Shown: positions 53,319 through 61,877 of the stretch, piece after piece
Numbering within the stretch: position 1 is the stretch's first letter
Layout of the letters: each line of letters starts with the position of its first letter
Assembly (NCBI GenBank): GCA_963841715.1
Contig: CAWJDP010000001.1
Span: forward strand, 930,001-994,000
From: DASPWW01 sp963841715
GTDB lineage: Bacteria; Actinomycetota; Thermoleophilia; Solirubrobacterales; 70-9
Length of the DNA: 64,000 nt
Direction: 5' to 3'
Program-made: the position numbers and the translations under genes
The notes under the pieces: model-generated
Database searches by the model: none
What the model saw: the letters and a program-made list of their open reading frames with translations, nothing else
Told to the model about the DNA's origin: nothing

Positions 53319-54770
53319 TCAGGGCTGCACCTCGAGGTACTGCTCGCGCTCCCAGTCGGTGACCGCGGCGAGGTAGCGCTCCCACTCGTCGCGCTTGAAG
53401 TGCATGAAGACGTCGTAGAGGCGCCCGGGCATCGCCCCGCTCACCACCTCGTCGGCCGCGAGCGCGTCGAGCGCGTCGCCGAGATGGTCCGGCACGCGCT
53501 CGAACTCGGCGCCCTCGGCGAGCAGCTCGTAGGTGTTCCGCTGCTGGGGCGGACCCGGATCGAGCTCGCGGCGGACTCCGTCCAGCCCGGCAGTCAACAG
53601 CGCCGCCTGGGTCAGGTACGGGTTGCACGAGGAGTCCACCCCACGGAACTCGAAGCGGCCGCCGCTCGCAACCCTCACGGTGCAGGTTCGGTTCTGCCAG
53701 CCGTAGTTCTTGTACACCGGCGCCCAGAACCCGAAGTCCCACATCCGCTTGTACGAGTTGACGGTCGGCGAGCCAACGCAGACGAGGGCTCGGAAGTGGT
53801 CGAGAATCCCGCCCATGAAGCGCTGCCCGATCTCCGACAGCTGTGCGGGTCCATCGGGATCGTGGAAGACGTTCGTGCCGGCATCGTCGACGAGCGAGAA
53901 GTGGTGGTGGTGTCCATTCGCCGACACGCCCGTGAACGGCTTCGGCATGAACGATGCGTGCAGCCCGTGGTTGCGCCCGGCCGCCGTGCACAACTGGCGG
54001 TAGGTCGTGATGTTGTCGGCGGTTCGCAGGGCCCGATCGAAGCGGAAGTTGAGCTCGAGCTGTCCCGGCGCGTCCTCGTGGTCGCCGTAGCTCATGTCGA
54101 GCCCCATCGCCTTCCCGTACGCGACGACGTCCAGGATCACCGGTCGCAGCTGCTCGAACTGGTTGATGTGGTAGCAGAGCGGCTTCGTGACCCCCTCGGG
54201 GTCGCCCTCGCCGTCCTCGGCCAGCCGCAGCCACATCATCTCCGGCTCGATCCCGCACAGGAACGTGTAGCCGAGCTCCTCCTCGACGTCGTGGGCAACC
54301 CGCTTCAGGTTCTGGCGCGGGTCCGCGTCGAGCAACTCACCCGTCTCAGTGTCGTAACAGTCGCAGTACACGCGGGCGACGCGCTCGTCCCACGGCAGCC
54401 GAGTGAACGTGTCGAGATCCGCCATCGCCGCCAGCTCCGACTCCTCGGGCCCAAAGCCGATGTAGTTGTCCTCACGGTCGGTGAGGAGATCGGCGGTCGC
54501 GCCGTAGACGAGCTGGTAGCCGCGCTCCGCCACCTTCGGGAACCAGTCCGCAACGACGCCCTTGCCGTTGATGTGGCCGGTGACCGAGACCTGCTGGAAG
54601 AACACGTACTCGATCCCCTCGCGCTCGATCTCGTCCGCGATCTCGGCGATTCGCTCCGCGCGGCCGGGCGCGTTTCGCGCCTCCTCGAGCGTCTTCGGCG
54701 CCGGCTCGATCTTCGGCGAGTCGAGAATCGTCTGCACCTCGCTCGCGCCGGACTTCTTCGCTGCGGCCAC
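53319..54770 (-). CDS. glnT: Type III glutamine synthetase-like ligase (GlnT-like), second copy
   Basis: A 483-residue glutamine-synthetase-fold protein from GTG 54770 with AAGGAGAGG ahead. Active-site segments are GIEPEMMW, DAPGQLELNF, ANGHHHHFSL, MWDFGFWAPVYKNYGWQNRT and GRFEFRGVDSSCNPYL. It differs clearly from gmaS at 36476: an extra 35-residue N-terminus, HHHH in place of CHMH, and FEFR for IEDR in the flap region. Its acceptor amine is probably different. It is the first gene of the glx/DadA/R2lox/cynS operon and its promoter carries the palindromic operator. Confidence 0.8.
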   Translation of the reverse strand: MAAAKKSGASEVQTILDSPKIEPAPKTLEEARNAPGRAERIAEIADEIEREGIEYVFFQQVSVTGHINGKGVVADWFPKVAERGYQLVYGATADLLTDREDNYIGFGPEESELAAMADLDTFTRLPWDERVARVYCDCYDTETGELLDADPRQNLKRVAHDVEEELGYTFLCGIEPEMMWLRLAEDGEGDPEGVTKPLCYHINQFEQLRPVILDVVAYGKAMGLDMSYGDHEDAPGQLELNFRFDRALRTADNITTYRQLCTAAGRNHGLHASFMPKPFTGVSANGHHHHFSLVDDAGTNVFHDPDGPAQLSEIGQRFMGGILDHFRALVCVGSPTVNSYKRMWDFGFWAPVYKNYGWQNRTCTVRVASGGRFEFRGVDSSCNPYLTQAALLTAGLDGVRRELDPGPPQQRNTYELLAEGAEFERVPDHLGDALDALAADEVVSGAMPGRLYDVFMHFKRDEWERYLAAVTDWEREQYLEVQP

Positions 54771-54990
54771 TTATCCCTCTCCTTTCCGCCCCACCGTGCG
54801 GGGATGGACGACGACTGGGTCAGACGCGAAGCCTTGAGGCGGCCGAGCGAGGATCCGCGGGGGCCGGTGAGCGTCCGCCGCCTTGCGCCGCACCGAGCCC
54901 CCTCGCGCGAGCTGCGAGTCGCTGTGCCCGATCATCGTGGTCGTGGCTGCCGACAATTCGCTCCTCGTTCCGCTGGCCGCGGTCGAAGTT

Positions 54991-55024
54991 ACTATAGCCC
55001 TGGAATGAACAAAAAGGTACATTC
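54991..55024 (-). promoter_or_regulatory. glnT promoter and GntR-type operator
   Basis: GAATGAAC (55003-55010), six bases and GTACATTC (55017-55024) form an eight-base inverted repeat with one mismatch. Reading toward glnT, the -10-like TATAGT (54996-54991) lies six bases beyond it, so the operator covers the -35 region. It also lies 30 bases before the gntR start, allowing autoregulation. The 55004-55023 core is identical to 63146-63165. The predicted glnT leader of about 214 bases holds nothing else I can support. Confidence 0.65.
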
Positions 55025-55054
55025 AGCGTCGAGGAGCACCTTTACGCTCCCGGC

Positions 55055-55825
55055 GTGCCCCGTCCCTCGCTTGTAGACGTAACCGAGACGGCGCTTCGCG
55101 AGCGCCTCGCGCCGGGCCGCGCCCGCCCAGGCGACCGGCTCCCTCCGGAGAAGGAGCTCGCCGAGGCGCTCGGGGTGTCGAGAGGCACCCTCCGACTCGC
55201 TCTCGAGCGCCTCGAGAGCAACGGCGAGATCATCCGCCGCCAGGGCAGCGGCACGTTCGTCGGGCGCGTCGCGCTCGGCGCGGCGTTCAGCGAGGGCCTC
55301 GAGGTGCTCGAGTCCTACGCCTCGCTCGCGCGGCGCCAGGGCAGGAGGCTGACCGTCCGCAACCTGCAGATCGAGCAGGCGCGAACGCCCGGATACGTCG
55401 CCGAGGCGCTCGGCGTCCGCCGCGGAGCGCGGGCGCCGTTGATCCATAGGACCCTGCTCGCCGACGGCGTGGTCGCCGCGTACATGCGCGACATCGTCCA
55501 CCCGGACGTCGATCTGCCCCCGCTTCAGGACCTCCGCGAAGCGATCGAGTCCGGGCAGATGGTCATGGACGTGCTGGTCGAGCAGGGGACGGGGATCGCG
55601 TTCGCGAAGACGCGTGTGTGGCCGCGGCTGGTCGAGCCGGGAAGCCGGCTCGGCGACGCACTGGGGGCGACCCGCATCACCGCCGCGCTCGAGATCGTCG
55701 AGCTGATGCACCTTGCGGGGGGCGAAGCGGTTCAGCATTCCCGAGACGTGTTCGCGCCCGGCTCGGTCGACCTTCACGTGATCCGGGGGCTGAAGTTCCC
55801 CGAGGACGTCGCCGGCGTCGGCTGA
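55055..55825 (+). CDS. GntR-family transcriptional regulator with UTRA domain (HutC type)
   Basis: A 256-residue protein from GTG 55055. The winged helix is GDRLPPEKELAEALGVSRGTLRLALERLESNGEIIRRQGSGTFVG. The C-terminal UTRA ligand domain runs from about residue 85 (LTVRNLQIEQARTPGYVAEALGV, PLIHRTLLADGVVAAYMRDIVHPD, FAKTRVWPRLVEPGSRLGDALGA). HutC-type proteins are usually repressors released by a pathway metabolite. Divergent placement and the shared operator suggest it controls the glx/R2lox operon, itself, and formate dehydrogenase. Confidence 0.88.
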   Translation: MPRPSLVDVTETALRERLAPGRARPGDRLPPEKELAEALGVSRGTLRLALERLESNGEIIRRQGSGTFVGRVALGAAFSEGLEVLESYASLARRQGRRLTVRNLQIEQARTPGYVAEALGVRRGARAPLIHRTLLADGVVAAYMRDIVHPDVDLPPLQDLREAIESGQMVMDVLVEQGTGIAFAKTRVWPRLVEPGSRLGDALGATRITAALEIVELMHLAGGEAVQHSRDVFAPGSVDLHVIRGLKFPEDVAGVG

Positions 55826-55878
55826 AGCGCCCGCGCGCGTGACCGAGCGCGTGACCGAAGACTGGACTGGACTGAACA

Positions 55879-55893
55879 GATGAACATAAAGTC
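55879..55893 (+). promoter_or_regulatory. Possible half-operator upstream of mcl
   Basis: GATGAACATAAAG matches the left half and spacer of the 55003 and 63145 operators at 11 of 12 core positions, but the right half is absent. Weak candidate for the same regulator. The remaining gntR-mcl gap (55826-56019) shows TATGTAT near 55932 as a possible -10 box and no gene. Confidence 0.3.
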
Positions 55894-56019
55894 AAGCGCC
55901 TAAGCACGGCACAAGACTCAGAGGGTTGAGTCTATGTATCCGCTGGGCAGTTTGCTTGATCGGACGCGGTTCGCCGGGTTCACTGACCGTTCGCGGCAAG
56001 TCGAGAAACGAGGAGAGTC

Positions 56020-57039
56020 ATGTCCGTCCCCGTCCGTCTGCATCGCAGCGAGCTGTGCGTTCCCGGCACCAACGAGCGGATGCTCGAGAAGGCGCCCGAT
56101 CTCGGCGCCGACGTCGTGATGCTTGATCTCGAGGACGCGGTCGCCCCCGACGACAAGACCCAGGCACGTGCGAACGTGATCGCCGCGCTTCGCGAGCTCG
56201 ACTGGAGCGGCTGCAGCGTGACGCTGAGGATCAACGGCCTCGACACGCCCTACTGCTATCGCGACATCGTCGACGTCGTCGAGCAGAGTGGCGCGTGGCT
56301 CGACACGATGCTGATCCCCAAGGCCTGCTCGGCCGCCGATATCCATCTCGTGGCGACCCTGCTGACCCAGATCGAGGACGCGACGGGGATCGGTGACCGG
56401 ATCGGGATCTCGGCCTTGATCGAGACCGCGGCGGGGATGCTCAACGTGGACGAGATCGGGGCCAGCTGTCCGGAGAGGATGGAGGCGCTGATCTTCGGCG
56501 TCGCCGACTACGCGGCCTCGATCCAGAGCCAGACCGCTTCGATCGGCGGCTCCGATGCGAACTACGCGGTGATCACCGATCCCGAGGCCGAGGACGACAC
56601 GAAGCGCCGAGAGCTCCATTGGGGCGACCAGTGGCACTACCCGCTGTCGCGGATCGCCGTCACCTGCCGCGCGAACGGGCTGCGGCCGATCGACGGGCCG
56701 TTCGGCGACTTCAGCGACCGCGAGGGCTACCTCGTCGCGGCGCGCCGCGCCGCGATTCTCGGGTTCGAGGGCAAATGGTGCATCCACCCGAGTCAGGTCG
56801 AGCTCGCGAACGAGGTCTTCTCGCCAGATGCGCAGCTGGTCTCAAAGACGCGCCGGATCACCGCCGCGATGAAGGAGGCGGCCGATGCCGGCAAGGGCGC
56901 GGTGTCGCTCGACGGCCGCCTGATCGACGCCGCGTCGCTGCGAATGGCCGAGCACCTGCTGGCCAAGATCGAGATGATCGAGGAGCGCCAGAACGGTCCC
57001 GTGGCGGTCGAGGCGGCCAGGGCCGCGCCGAACCGCTGA
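56020..57039 (+). CDS. mcl: L-malyl-CoA lyase (HpcH/HpaI-CitE family)
   Basis: A 339-residue protein with GAGGAGA ten bases before ATG 56020. It has SELCVPGTNERMLEKA, VMLDLEDAVAPDDK, LRINGLDTPYCYRDIVDVVE, LIETAAGMLN and the malyl-CoA lyase hallmark GDQWHYPLSRIAVTCRANGLRPIDGPFGDFSD with CIHPSQVE. It splits malyl-CoA into acetyl-CoA and glyoxylate, the glyoxylate-forming step of the serine cycle. A beta-methylmalyl-CoA activity is also possible in this family. Confidence 0.92.
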   Translation: MSVPVRLHRSELCVPGTNERMLEKAPDLGADVVMLDLEDAVAPDDKTQARANVIAALRELDWSGCSVTLRINGLDTPYCYRDIVDVVEQSGAWLDTMLIPKACSAADIHLVATLLTQIEDATGIGDRIGISALIETAAGMLNVDEIGASCPERMEALIFGVADYAASIQSQTASIGGSDANYAVITDPEAEDDTKRRELHWGDQWHYPLSRIAVTCRANGLRPIDGPFGDFSDREGYLVAARRAAILGFEGKWCIHPSQVELANEVFSPDAQLVSKTRRITAAMKEAADAGKGAVSLDGRLIDAASLRMAEHLLAKIEMIEERQNGPVAVEAARAAPNR

Positions 57040-57101
57040 CGCCGCCTCGGTACCCACGGGCTTTCCGCGCGGGAGCGCGTCGAGCGTGGCATTCTCTACG
57101 A

Positions 57102-58061
57102 ATGACGCGACCCGTCGTGCTCGGAGTGGTCGGAGACTCGGCCGCGGGGAAGACGACCCTGACACGCGGGCTGGTCCGGATCCTCGGCGGGACGGACCAT
57201 GTCGCCTACATCAGCGGCGACGACTACCACCGCTACGGTCGCCAGCAGCGGGCCGAGCTCGGCATCACCCCGCTGGACCCGGCGGCCAACCACCTCGACA
57301 TCCTCGAGCAGCACCTCGAGCACCTGCGCAATCGCAAGCCGATCCTGAAGCCGGTCTACGACCATCGCGCCGGAATCCTGAGCCCGCCCGAGTACGTGCG
57401 CCCGAACTCGTACGTGATCGTCGAGGGGCTGCTCAACTTCCACTCGGAGGCGCTGCGCGAAGCCCATGACATCCGCGTCTTCCTGGCGCCGCCCGAGGAA
57501 CTGCGACGGATGTGGAAGCTGACCCGTGACTGCACGCGGCGGGGCTACACGACGCACGAGGTCATCAACGAGCTCGACCGCCGCGAGGCCGACGTCGCAG
57601 CCTTCATCCAGCCGCAGCGAGAGCACGCCGACATCGTGATGTCGTTCATCCCCACCAACGACAGGGACCAGGAGCGTCTCGACGCCCATCTGATTCTCCG
57701 GTCCACGCTTCGCCAGCCCGACCTCTCCCCGTTCCTGCGACCCGACGGAGACGGGCCGACGCTCGTCCGGCGCGGCCACGAGTCGCTGCTCAGGATCCCC
57801 GGCGACACCGACCCCGATCTCGCGGCGGAGCTCGAGGAGGCGGTGTGGCGCCGAATGCAGTATGCGAGCCACCTTCGGGCCCAGCGGCTGGGCGAGTTCA
57901 CGATCGGAACCGACCTCCACCGGTCAGAGTCGCTGGCCCTCGCTCAGACGCTGCTCCTCTATCACCTCGTCTCGACGCGGGCCGGGATCAGCGCCGGGAT
58001 CGATCCCCATGATCGCCACGTGCCGGGCATCGTCGGCGCCGACTCGGCGCTGCACGCCTGA
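57102..58061 (+). CDS. prk: Phosphoribulokinase (class I, bacterial type)
   Basis: A 319-residue kinase from ATG 57102 with P-loop VVGDSAAGKTTLTRGL, ISGDDYHRYGRQQRAELGITPLDPAANHLDIL, and KPVYDHRAGILSPPEYVRPNSYVIVEGLLNF, all typical of PRK. It makes ribulose 1,5-bisphosphate. No RuBisCO gene is present, and the gene lies between malyl-CoA lyase and a LysR regulator in a serine-cycle cluster. In Methylorubrum extorquens a PRK without RuBisCO serves to make RuBP as effector of the LysR regulator QscR; the same logic is inferred here. Confidence 0.88.
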   Translation: MTRPVVLGVVGDSAAGKTTLTRGLVRILGGTDHVAYISGDDYHRYGRQQRAELGITPLDPAANHLDILEQHLEHLRNRKPILKPVYDHRAGILSPPEYVRPNSYVIVEGLLNFHSEALREAHDIRVFLAPPEELRRMWKLTRDCTRRGYTTHEVINELDRREADVAAFIQPQREHADIVMSFIPTNDRDQERLDAHLILRSTLRQPDLSPFLRPDGDGPTLVRRGHESLLRIPGDTDPDLAAELEEAVWRRMQYASHLRAQRLGEFTIGTDLHRSESLALAQTLLLYHLVSTRAGISAGIDPHDRHVPGIVGADSALHA

Positions 58062-58073
58062 GCCGGCAGGCGG

Positions 58074-59000
58074 CTACTGCGGACGCTCGCGGTCGCTCCC
58101 CGTGAGCACCCGGCGTCCCGCCGCCGAGCGCGCGAAGGCGATGAACGCGTCCGCCGACTCCGAGCCCGGACCCACGCCCGACTTGACGATGTGCCAGGCG
58201 CGCTTGGGGAGCCCGCCGCGGGGGTTGATCGTCGCCAGGTGCCCGGCTTCGACCTCGAGCTCGACCGAGAGCCGGGACTGAAGCGCAACGCCAAGCTCCA
58301 TTCGCGCGGCGCTCTTGATCGCACCGTTCGAACCCAGGGTGAGCAGCGGGGGCTGGAGCTGATGCGAGTCGAGGTAGAGCTCGCACAGACGACGCGTCCC
58401 CGAGCCCGGCTCTCGCATCAGCCACGGAGTGTCGCCGAGCTCCTCAACCGGGACCCGCGAACGGTGCGCGCGCGGGTCGCCGGGCGCCGTGATCAGGACG
58501 AGCTCGTTGTCGAGGAAGGGAAGCCCCTCGAAGCCGCGGCCCTCGGGAGGGCGCCCCGAGATCGCGACGTCGGCTTCGCGTGCCTCGAGGCGCCGGAAAA
58601 CCTCTTCGCGGTTGCCCACATTTACGCTCAGCTCCAGCTCGGGATGCTGCGCGCGGAACGCCCTGATCAGCGGCGGGAGCAGATACTCGCCGGCGGTAGT
58701 GACCGCCGTTATCCGGAGGTGGCTCTCGCCGCCGCGCGCGATCTCCCCCGCCATCTCGGAGCCCTCGTTGACGAGCGCGAGAATGTCGGCCGCGTAGCGC
58801 GCGTACGCCTCCCCCGCGGGCGTCGGCCGCACGCCGCGACCCACGCGCTCGGTCAGCTGCACTCCGAGCTCACGCTCGAGGGCGGCGACCGCCGCCGAGA
58901 CCGACGGCTGGGTGACGACGAGCTGCTCCGCGGCCGCCGTGACCGATCCGAGACGGACCACGGCAAGGAACGCCGAGAGCTGCGTGACGGTGACCGCCAC
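58074..59000 (-). CDS. LysR-family regulator, CbbR/QscR-like
   Basis: A 308-residue protein from GTG 59000. The N-terminal HTH is LSAFLAVVRLGSVTAAAEQLVVTQPSVSAAVAALERELG. The effector domain begins LRITAVTTAGEYLLPPLIRAFRAQHPELELSVNVGNREEVFRRLE, strongly like CbbR. It is divergent from sga and convergent with prk, 12 bases apart. CbbR and QscR sense metabolites including RuBP, so control of the serine-cycle genes on both sides is likely. Confidence 0.87.
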   Translation of the reverse strand: MAVTVTQLSAFLAVVRLGSVTAAAEQLVVTQPSVSAAVAALERELGVQLTERVGRGVRPTPAGEAYARYAADILALVNEGSEMAGEIARGGESHLRITAVTTAGEYLLPPLIRAFRAQHPELELSVNVGNREEVFRRLEAREADVAISGRPPEGRGFEGLPFLDNELVLITAPGDPRAHRSRVPVEELGDTPWLMREPGSGTRRLCELYLDSHQLQPPLLTLGSNGAIKSAARMELGVALQSRLSVELEVEAGHLATINPRGGLPKRAWHIVKSGVGPGSESADAFIAFARSAAGRRVLTGSDRERPQ

Positions 59001-59015
59001 AAGACGGCGGAATAT

Positions 59016-59031
59016 ATAGGGATTGCCTTAT
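59016..59031. promoter_or_regulatory. Candidate LysR-type operator between lysR and sga
   Basis: ATAGGGATTGCCTTAT is an imperfect inverted repeat (ATAGG...CCTTAT) in an AT-rich stretch of the 60-base divergent gap, where LysR proteins normally bind. It fits the T-N11-A rule. Confidence 0.5.
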
Positions 59032-59060
59032 CGATACGACGCTTTTCTTAGTTTGAAGGC

Positions 59061-60230
59061 ATGGCATGCTGTGCGAGGGTGCCGCCCATGTCCCCAGTGC
59101 CCGCGCCGATCGCCCCGCCCGAGCGGCTGCTCTGCGGGCCCGGCCCCACGAACGTCGAGCCCGCCGCGCTCGAGGCGATGCGCAAGCCGATGCTCGGCCA
59201 CCTCGATCCAGAGCTGCACGAGATCCTGCTCGAGCTCGTCGACTTCCTGCGCCGCGTCTACAGCGCCGACGGCGGCCTCGTGGTCGCGCTGCAGTCGACC
59301 GGGACCTCCGGGATGGAGGCCGGGATCGCAAGCCTCGTCGAGCCCGGCGACCGGGTCGTCGTCGGCGCGAGCGGCTACTTCGGGCAGCGGATCGCTGCGG
59401 TCGCCCAGCGCGCCGGTGCCCGCGTCGAGGTCGTCGCGGAGGATTGGGGCAAGCACGTGCCCAACGAGCGCCTGCTCGGCGCCCTCGACCGGCACCCCGA
59501 CGCCCGCCTGCTCGCGGTCGTCCACGGAGAGACCTCGACCGGGACCCAGCATCCGGTCGCGGAGCTCGCGGCCGAGATGCGCGGCCGCGATCCGCTGCTG
59601 ATGGTCGACTGCGTGACGACGCTGGGAGGGGTGGAGCTCGACTTCGACGGATGGGGGCTCGACTACGCATACTCGTGCACTCAAAAGTGCCTCGGCGCTC
59701 CGCCCGGGATGTCGCCCGTTGCGCTCTCCGAGCGTGCGCTCGAGCGCGTTCGCAGCCGCACGACGCCGGTCCCGTTTGCGCTTGATTTCGAGCTCCTGCA
59801 GTCGTATTGGGTCGACCGCCCGGCGGCCTACCACCACACGGCGCCGATCCTCCACATCTACGCGCTCCACGAGGCGCTCCGCCAGACGCTGATCGAGGGC
59901 GTCGAGAAACGCTGGGCCCGCCACACCGAGGCCGGCTCGCACCTCCAACGGCGCGCTCGCGAGGCGGGCTTTGAGCTGCTCGCGGAGCCGGAGTTTCAGC
60001 TCGCGCCGCTGACCGCGATCCGCGTTCCGGAGGGGATCGACGGCAAGGCGGTCCAGAAGCAGCTTCTCGACGAGCGCGGAATCGAGATCGGCGGCGGCCT
60101 CGGACCGGATGCGCCCGCGATCTGGCGGATCGGGCTGATGGGCCCGAATGCCCGAACGGAGACCGCCGACCGCGTCCTCGAGGCTCTCCAGGCGACTGTG
60201 GAGAGCCACGGCGCCGCAGTCCCCGGATGA
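59061..60230 (+). CDS. sga: Serine-glyoxylate aminotransferase
   Basis: A 389-residue fold-type I aminotransferase. It has LLCGPGPTNVEPAALEAM, ALQSTGTSGMEAGIASLVEPGD, VVHGETSTGTQHPV, LMVDCVTTLGGVELDFDGWGLDYAYSCTQKCLGAPPG (PLP lysine in TQK) and IEIGGGLG. It turns serine and glyoxylate into hydroxypyruvate and glycine, the first committed step of the serine cycle. ATG 59061 is used; ATG 59088 is a possible later start. It overlaps hprA by four bases (ATGA). Confidence 0.9.
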   Translation: MACCARVPPMSPVPAPIAPPERLLCGPGPTNVEPAALEAMRKPMLGHLDPELHEILLELVDFLRRVYSADGGLVVALQSTGTSGMEAGIASLVEPGDRVVVGASGYFGQRIAAVAQRAGARVEVVAEDWGKHVPNERLLGALDRHPDARLLAVVHGETSTGTQHPVAELAAEMRGRDPLLMVDCVTTLGGVELDFDGWGLDYAYSCTQKCLGAPPGMSPVALSERALERVRSRTTPVPFALDFELLQSYWVDRPAAYHHTAPILHIYALHEALRQTLIEGVEKRWARHTEAGSHLQRRAREAGFELLAEPEFQLAPLTAIRVPEGIDGKAVQKQLLDERGIEIGGGLGPDAPAIWRIGLMGPNARTETADRVLEALQATVESHGAAVPG

Positions 60231-61216
60231 GCGGCAAGCCGCGGCTGGTCGTCACCCGGACGATTCCCGAGCCCGCCCTCGAGCTCCTCGCCGAGGCGGG
60301 CGAGCTGTGGGTCTCCGAACGGGACGCGCCGCTGGAGCGGGCCGAGCTGTTCGAGGCGGCCCGCGGTGCGACCGCGGTGGTGACGCTGCTCCACGACCGA
60401 ATCGACGCCGAGTTCCTCGACGCGGCGGGTCCGCAGCTCTGCTGCGTCGCGAACGTCGCCGTCGGCTACGACAACGTCGACGTTCCCGCCGCGACGAATC
60501 GGGGCGTCGTCGTCACGAACACCCCGGGGGTGCTGACGGACGCCACCGCCGACCTCACCTTGGGGCTGATCCTGGTGGCGACGCGGCGGTTGGGCGAGGG
60601 CGAGCGCGTGATCCGGGGCCAGACGCCGTGGTCGTGGCACATGTTCTACATGCTCGGCACGGGCCTCCAGGAGAAGACGCTCGGGATCGTCGGGCTGGGC
60701 GCGATCGGGCAGGCGGTTGCGCGCCGCGCGCGCGGCTTCGGGATGCGGATCGTGTACACGGGACGGCGCCGGGTCGATCCGCAGATCGAGGCCGAGCTCG
60801 GGGCTGAGCGGCTCGAGCTCGACGGGCTGCTGAGCGAGTCCGACGTTGTCAGCCTCCACTGTCCGCTCTCGGAGGAGACTCGCGGGCTGATCGACGCCGC
60901 CAGGCTCGGCCTGATGAAGCCGACTGCATTCCTCGTCAACACCGCGCGCGGTCCGATCGTCGACGAGGCGGCGCTCGCGGACGCGCTGCGCAGTGGCTCG
61001 ATCGCCGGCGCGGCCCTGGACGTCTACCAGGACGAGCCGAACGTGGAGCCGGCGCTGCTCGAGCTCGAGAACGCGGTCCTAGTGCCTCACCTGGGCTCCG
61101 CGACGCTCGAGACCCGGACCGCGATGGCCGTTCTAGCGGCGCGAAACGCGATCGCGGTCACCGCGGGCAAGCCGCCGCTGACCGCGGTCAACGGGGCGGC
61201 GCTTCCGGTCAGCTGA
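60227..61216 (+). CDS. hprA: Hydroxypyruvate reductase (D-glycerate dehydrogenase)
   Basis: A 329-residue D-2-hydroxyacid dehydrogenase. NAD(P) motif LGIVGLGAIGQAVARRARGFGM, catalytic arginine in VNTARGPIVDE, glutamate in YQDEPNVEP and histidine in VPHLGSAT. With sga just upstream and overlapping, it reduces hydroxypyruvate to glycerate in the serine cycle. Glyoxylate reductase activity is the usual side role of this family. Confidence 0.9.
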   Translation: MSGKPRLVVTRTIPEPALELLAEAGELWVSERDAPLERAELFEAARGATAVVTLLHDRIDAEFLDAAGPQLCCVANVAVGYDNVDVPAATNRGVVVTNTPGVLTDATADLTLGLILVATRRLGEGERVIRGQTPWSWHMFYMLGTGLQEKTLGIVGLGAIGQAVARRARGFGMRIVYTGRRRVDPQIEAELGAERLELDGLLSESDVVSLHCPLSEETRGLIDAARLGLMKPTAFLVNTARGPIVDEAALADALRSGSIAGAALDVYQDEPNVEPALLELENAVLVPHLGSATLETRTAMAVLAARNAIAVTAGKPPLTAVNGAALPVS

Positions 61217-61223
61217 CTGAGAC

Positions 61224-61877
61224 CTAGCCGCGCGCCGTGAGCTCGACGCAGCCGCGCTCGACCCCGTCGAGCAGCTCCCAGTTGCCCGCCAGCGCATCCT
61301 CGGCGGGCCGAATCAGCACCTCGACGTCGCCGTTGCCGAAGCGGTCCGAGAGCAGCGAGCGGTGCTGCGCCGCATGCTCGTGGTCGCGAACGGCGTGGAG
61401 GTCGAAGTAGGCCGTGGCGTCGCTTGACGGCTCGAGGCCGTAGTGATCGATCAGGCCGTCCCGCTTGACCTCCGAGATCCTGGGCTGGCTTGCCTCGATC
61501 GCGTACAGGGCCGCGAGCGAGGCGCCGAGCTCGCGCTCGTCGGACCCCCGCCACGCACGGGTGCAGCGCCGGGTCTCCGGGCTCGCCGGCGCGTATCGGT
61601 CCGCGCCGACGGCGAGTGCAAACCGATCCCAGAGCTCGACGTGCTCGGCCTCCTCGGCGGCATGCGCCTCGAGGATCTCCCGCACCTCGCCGGACCCGGC
61701 GCTGCGCGCGGCGCTCGCGGACGCATCCGCCAGCGCAACCACGGCATGGCGGTATTGGCCGGCGTACAGCGCGAGCTCCTCGGGCGAGAGCTCTCCGGCC
61801 GACCAGCGAATGTAGAACGGGTGCTCGAGCACGTCCCATCGCTCGCGGATCGCGTCGATGTCCTCAAACGGCTTCAT
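61224..61877 (-). CDS. CADD-like heme-oxygenase-fold diiron protein, possible p-aminobenzoate synthase
   Basis: A 217-residue TenA/PqqC-fold protein: HPFYIRWSAGELSPEELALYAGQYRHAV at the N-terminus, H79 in EEAEHVELW, E128 in YAIEAS, then H161, D165 and H168 in LHAVRDHEH. These correspond to ligands of the Chlamydia protein CADD, and Y22 and K138 match the Tyr and Lys that CADD uses for self-sacrificing p-aminobenzoate formation. The usual Glu seven residues before the first His is not in register (E70 or E75 may substitute). It starts inside the fdh stop (ATGA). A pABA/folate role would serve THF-dependent C1 metabolism; PQQ or thiamine functions are less likely. Confidence 0.6.
   Translation of the reverse strand: MKPFEDIDAIRERWDVLEHPFYIRWSAGELSPEELALYAGQYRHAVVALADASASAARSAGSGEVREILEAHAAEEAEHVELWDRFALAVGADRYAPASPETRRCTRAWRGSDERELGASLAALYAIEASQPRISEVKRDGLIDHYGLEPSSDATAYFDLHAVRDHEHAAQHRSLLSDRFGNGDVEVLIRPAEDALAGNWELLDGVERGCVELTARG

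Noticed and set aside
53400..55076. 558-codon plus-strand open frame
   Set aside because: Antisense to the GlnT-like gene; no family resemblance.
57102..58061. Calvin-Benson cycle operon
   Set aside because: PRK and a CbbR-like gene are present but no RuBisCO or other cbb gene; all flanking genes belong to the serine cycle.
61224..61877. PqqC (pyrroloquinoline quinone synthesis)
   Set aside because: No other pqq gene is nearby and the His-Asp-His motif fits diiron CADD/TenA-like oxygenases better.
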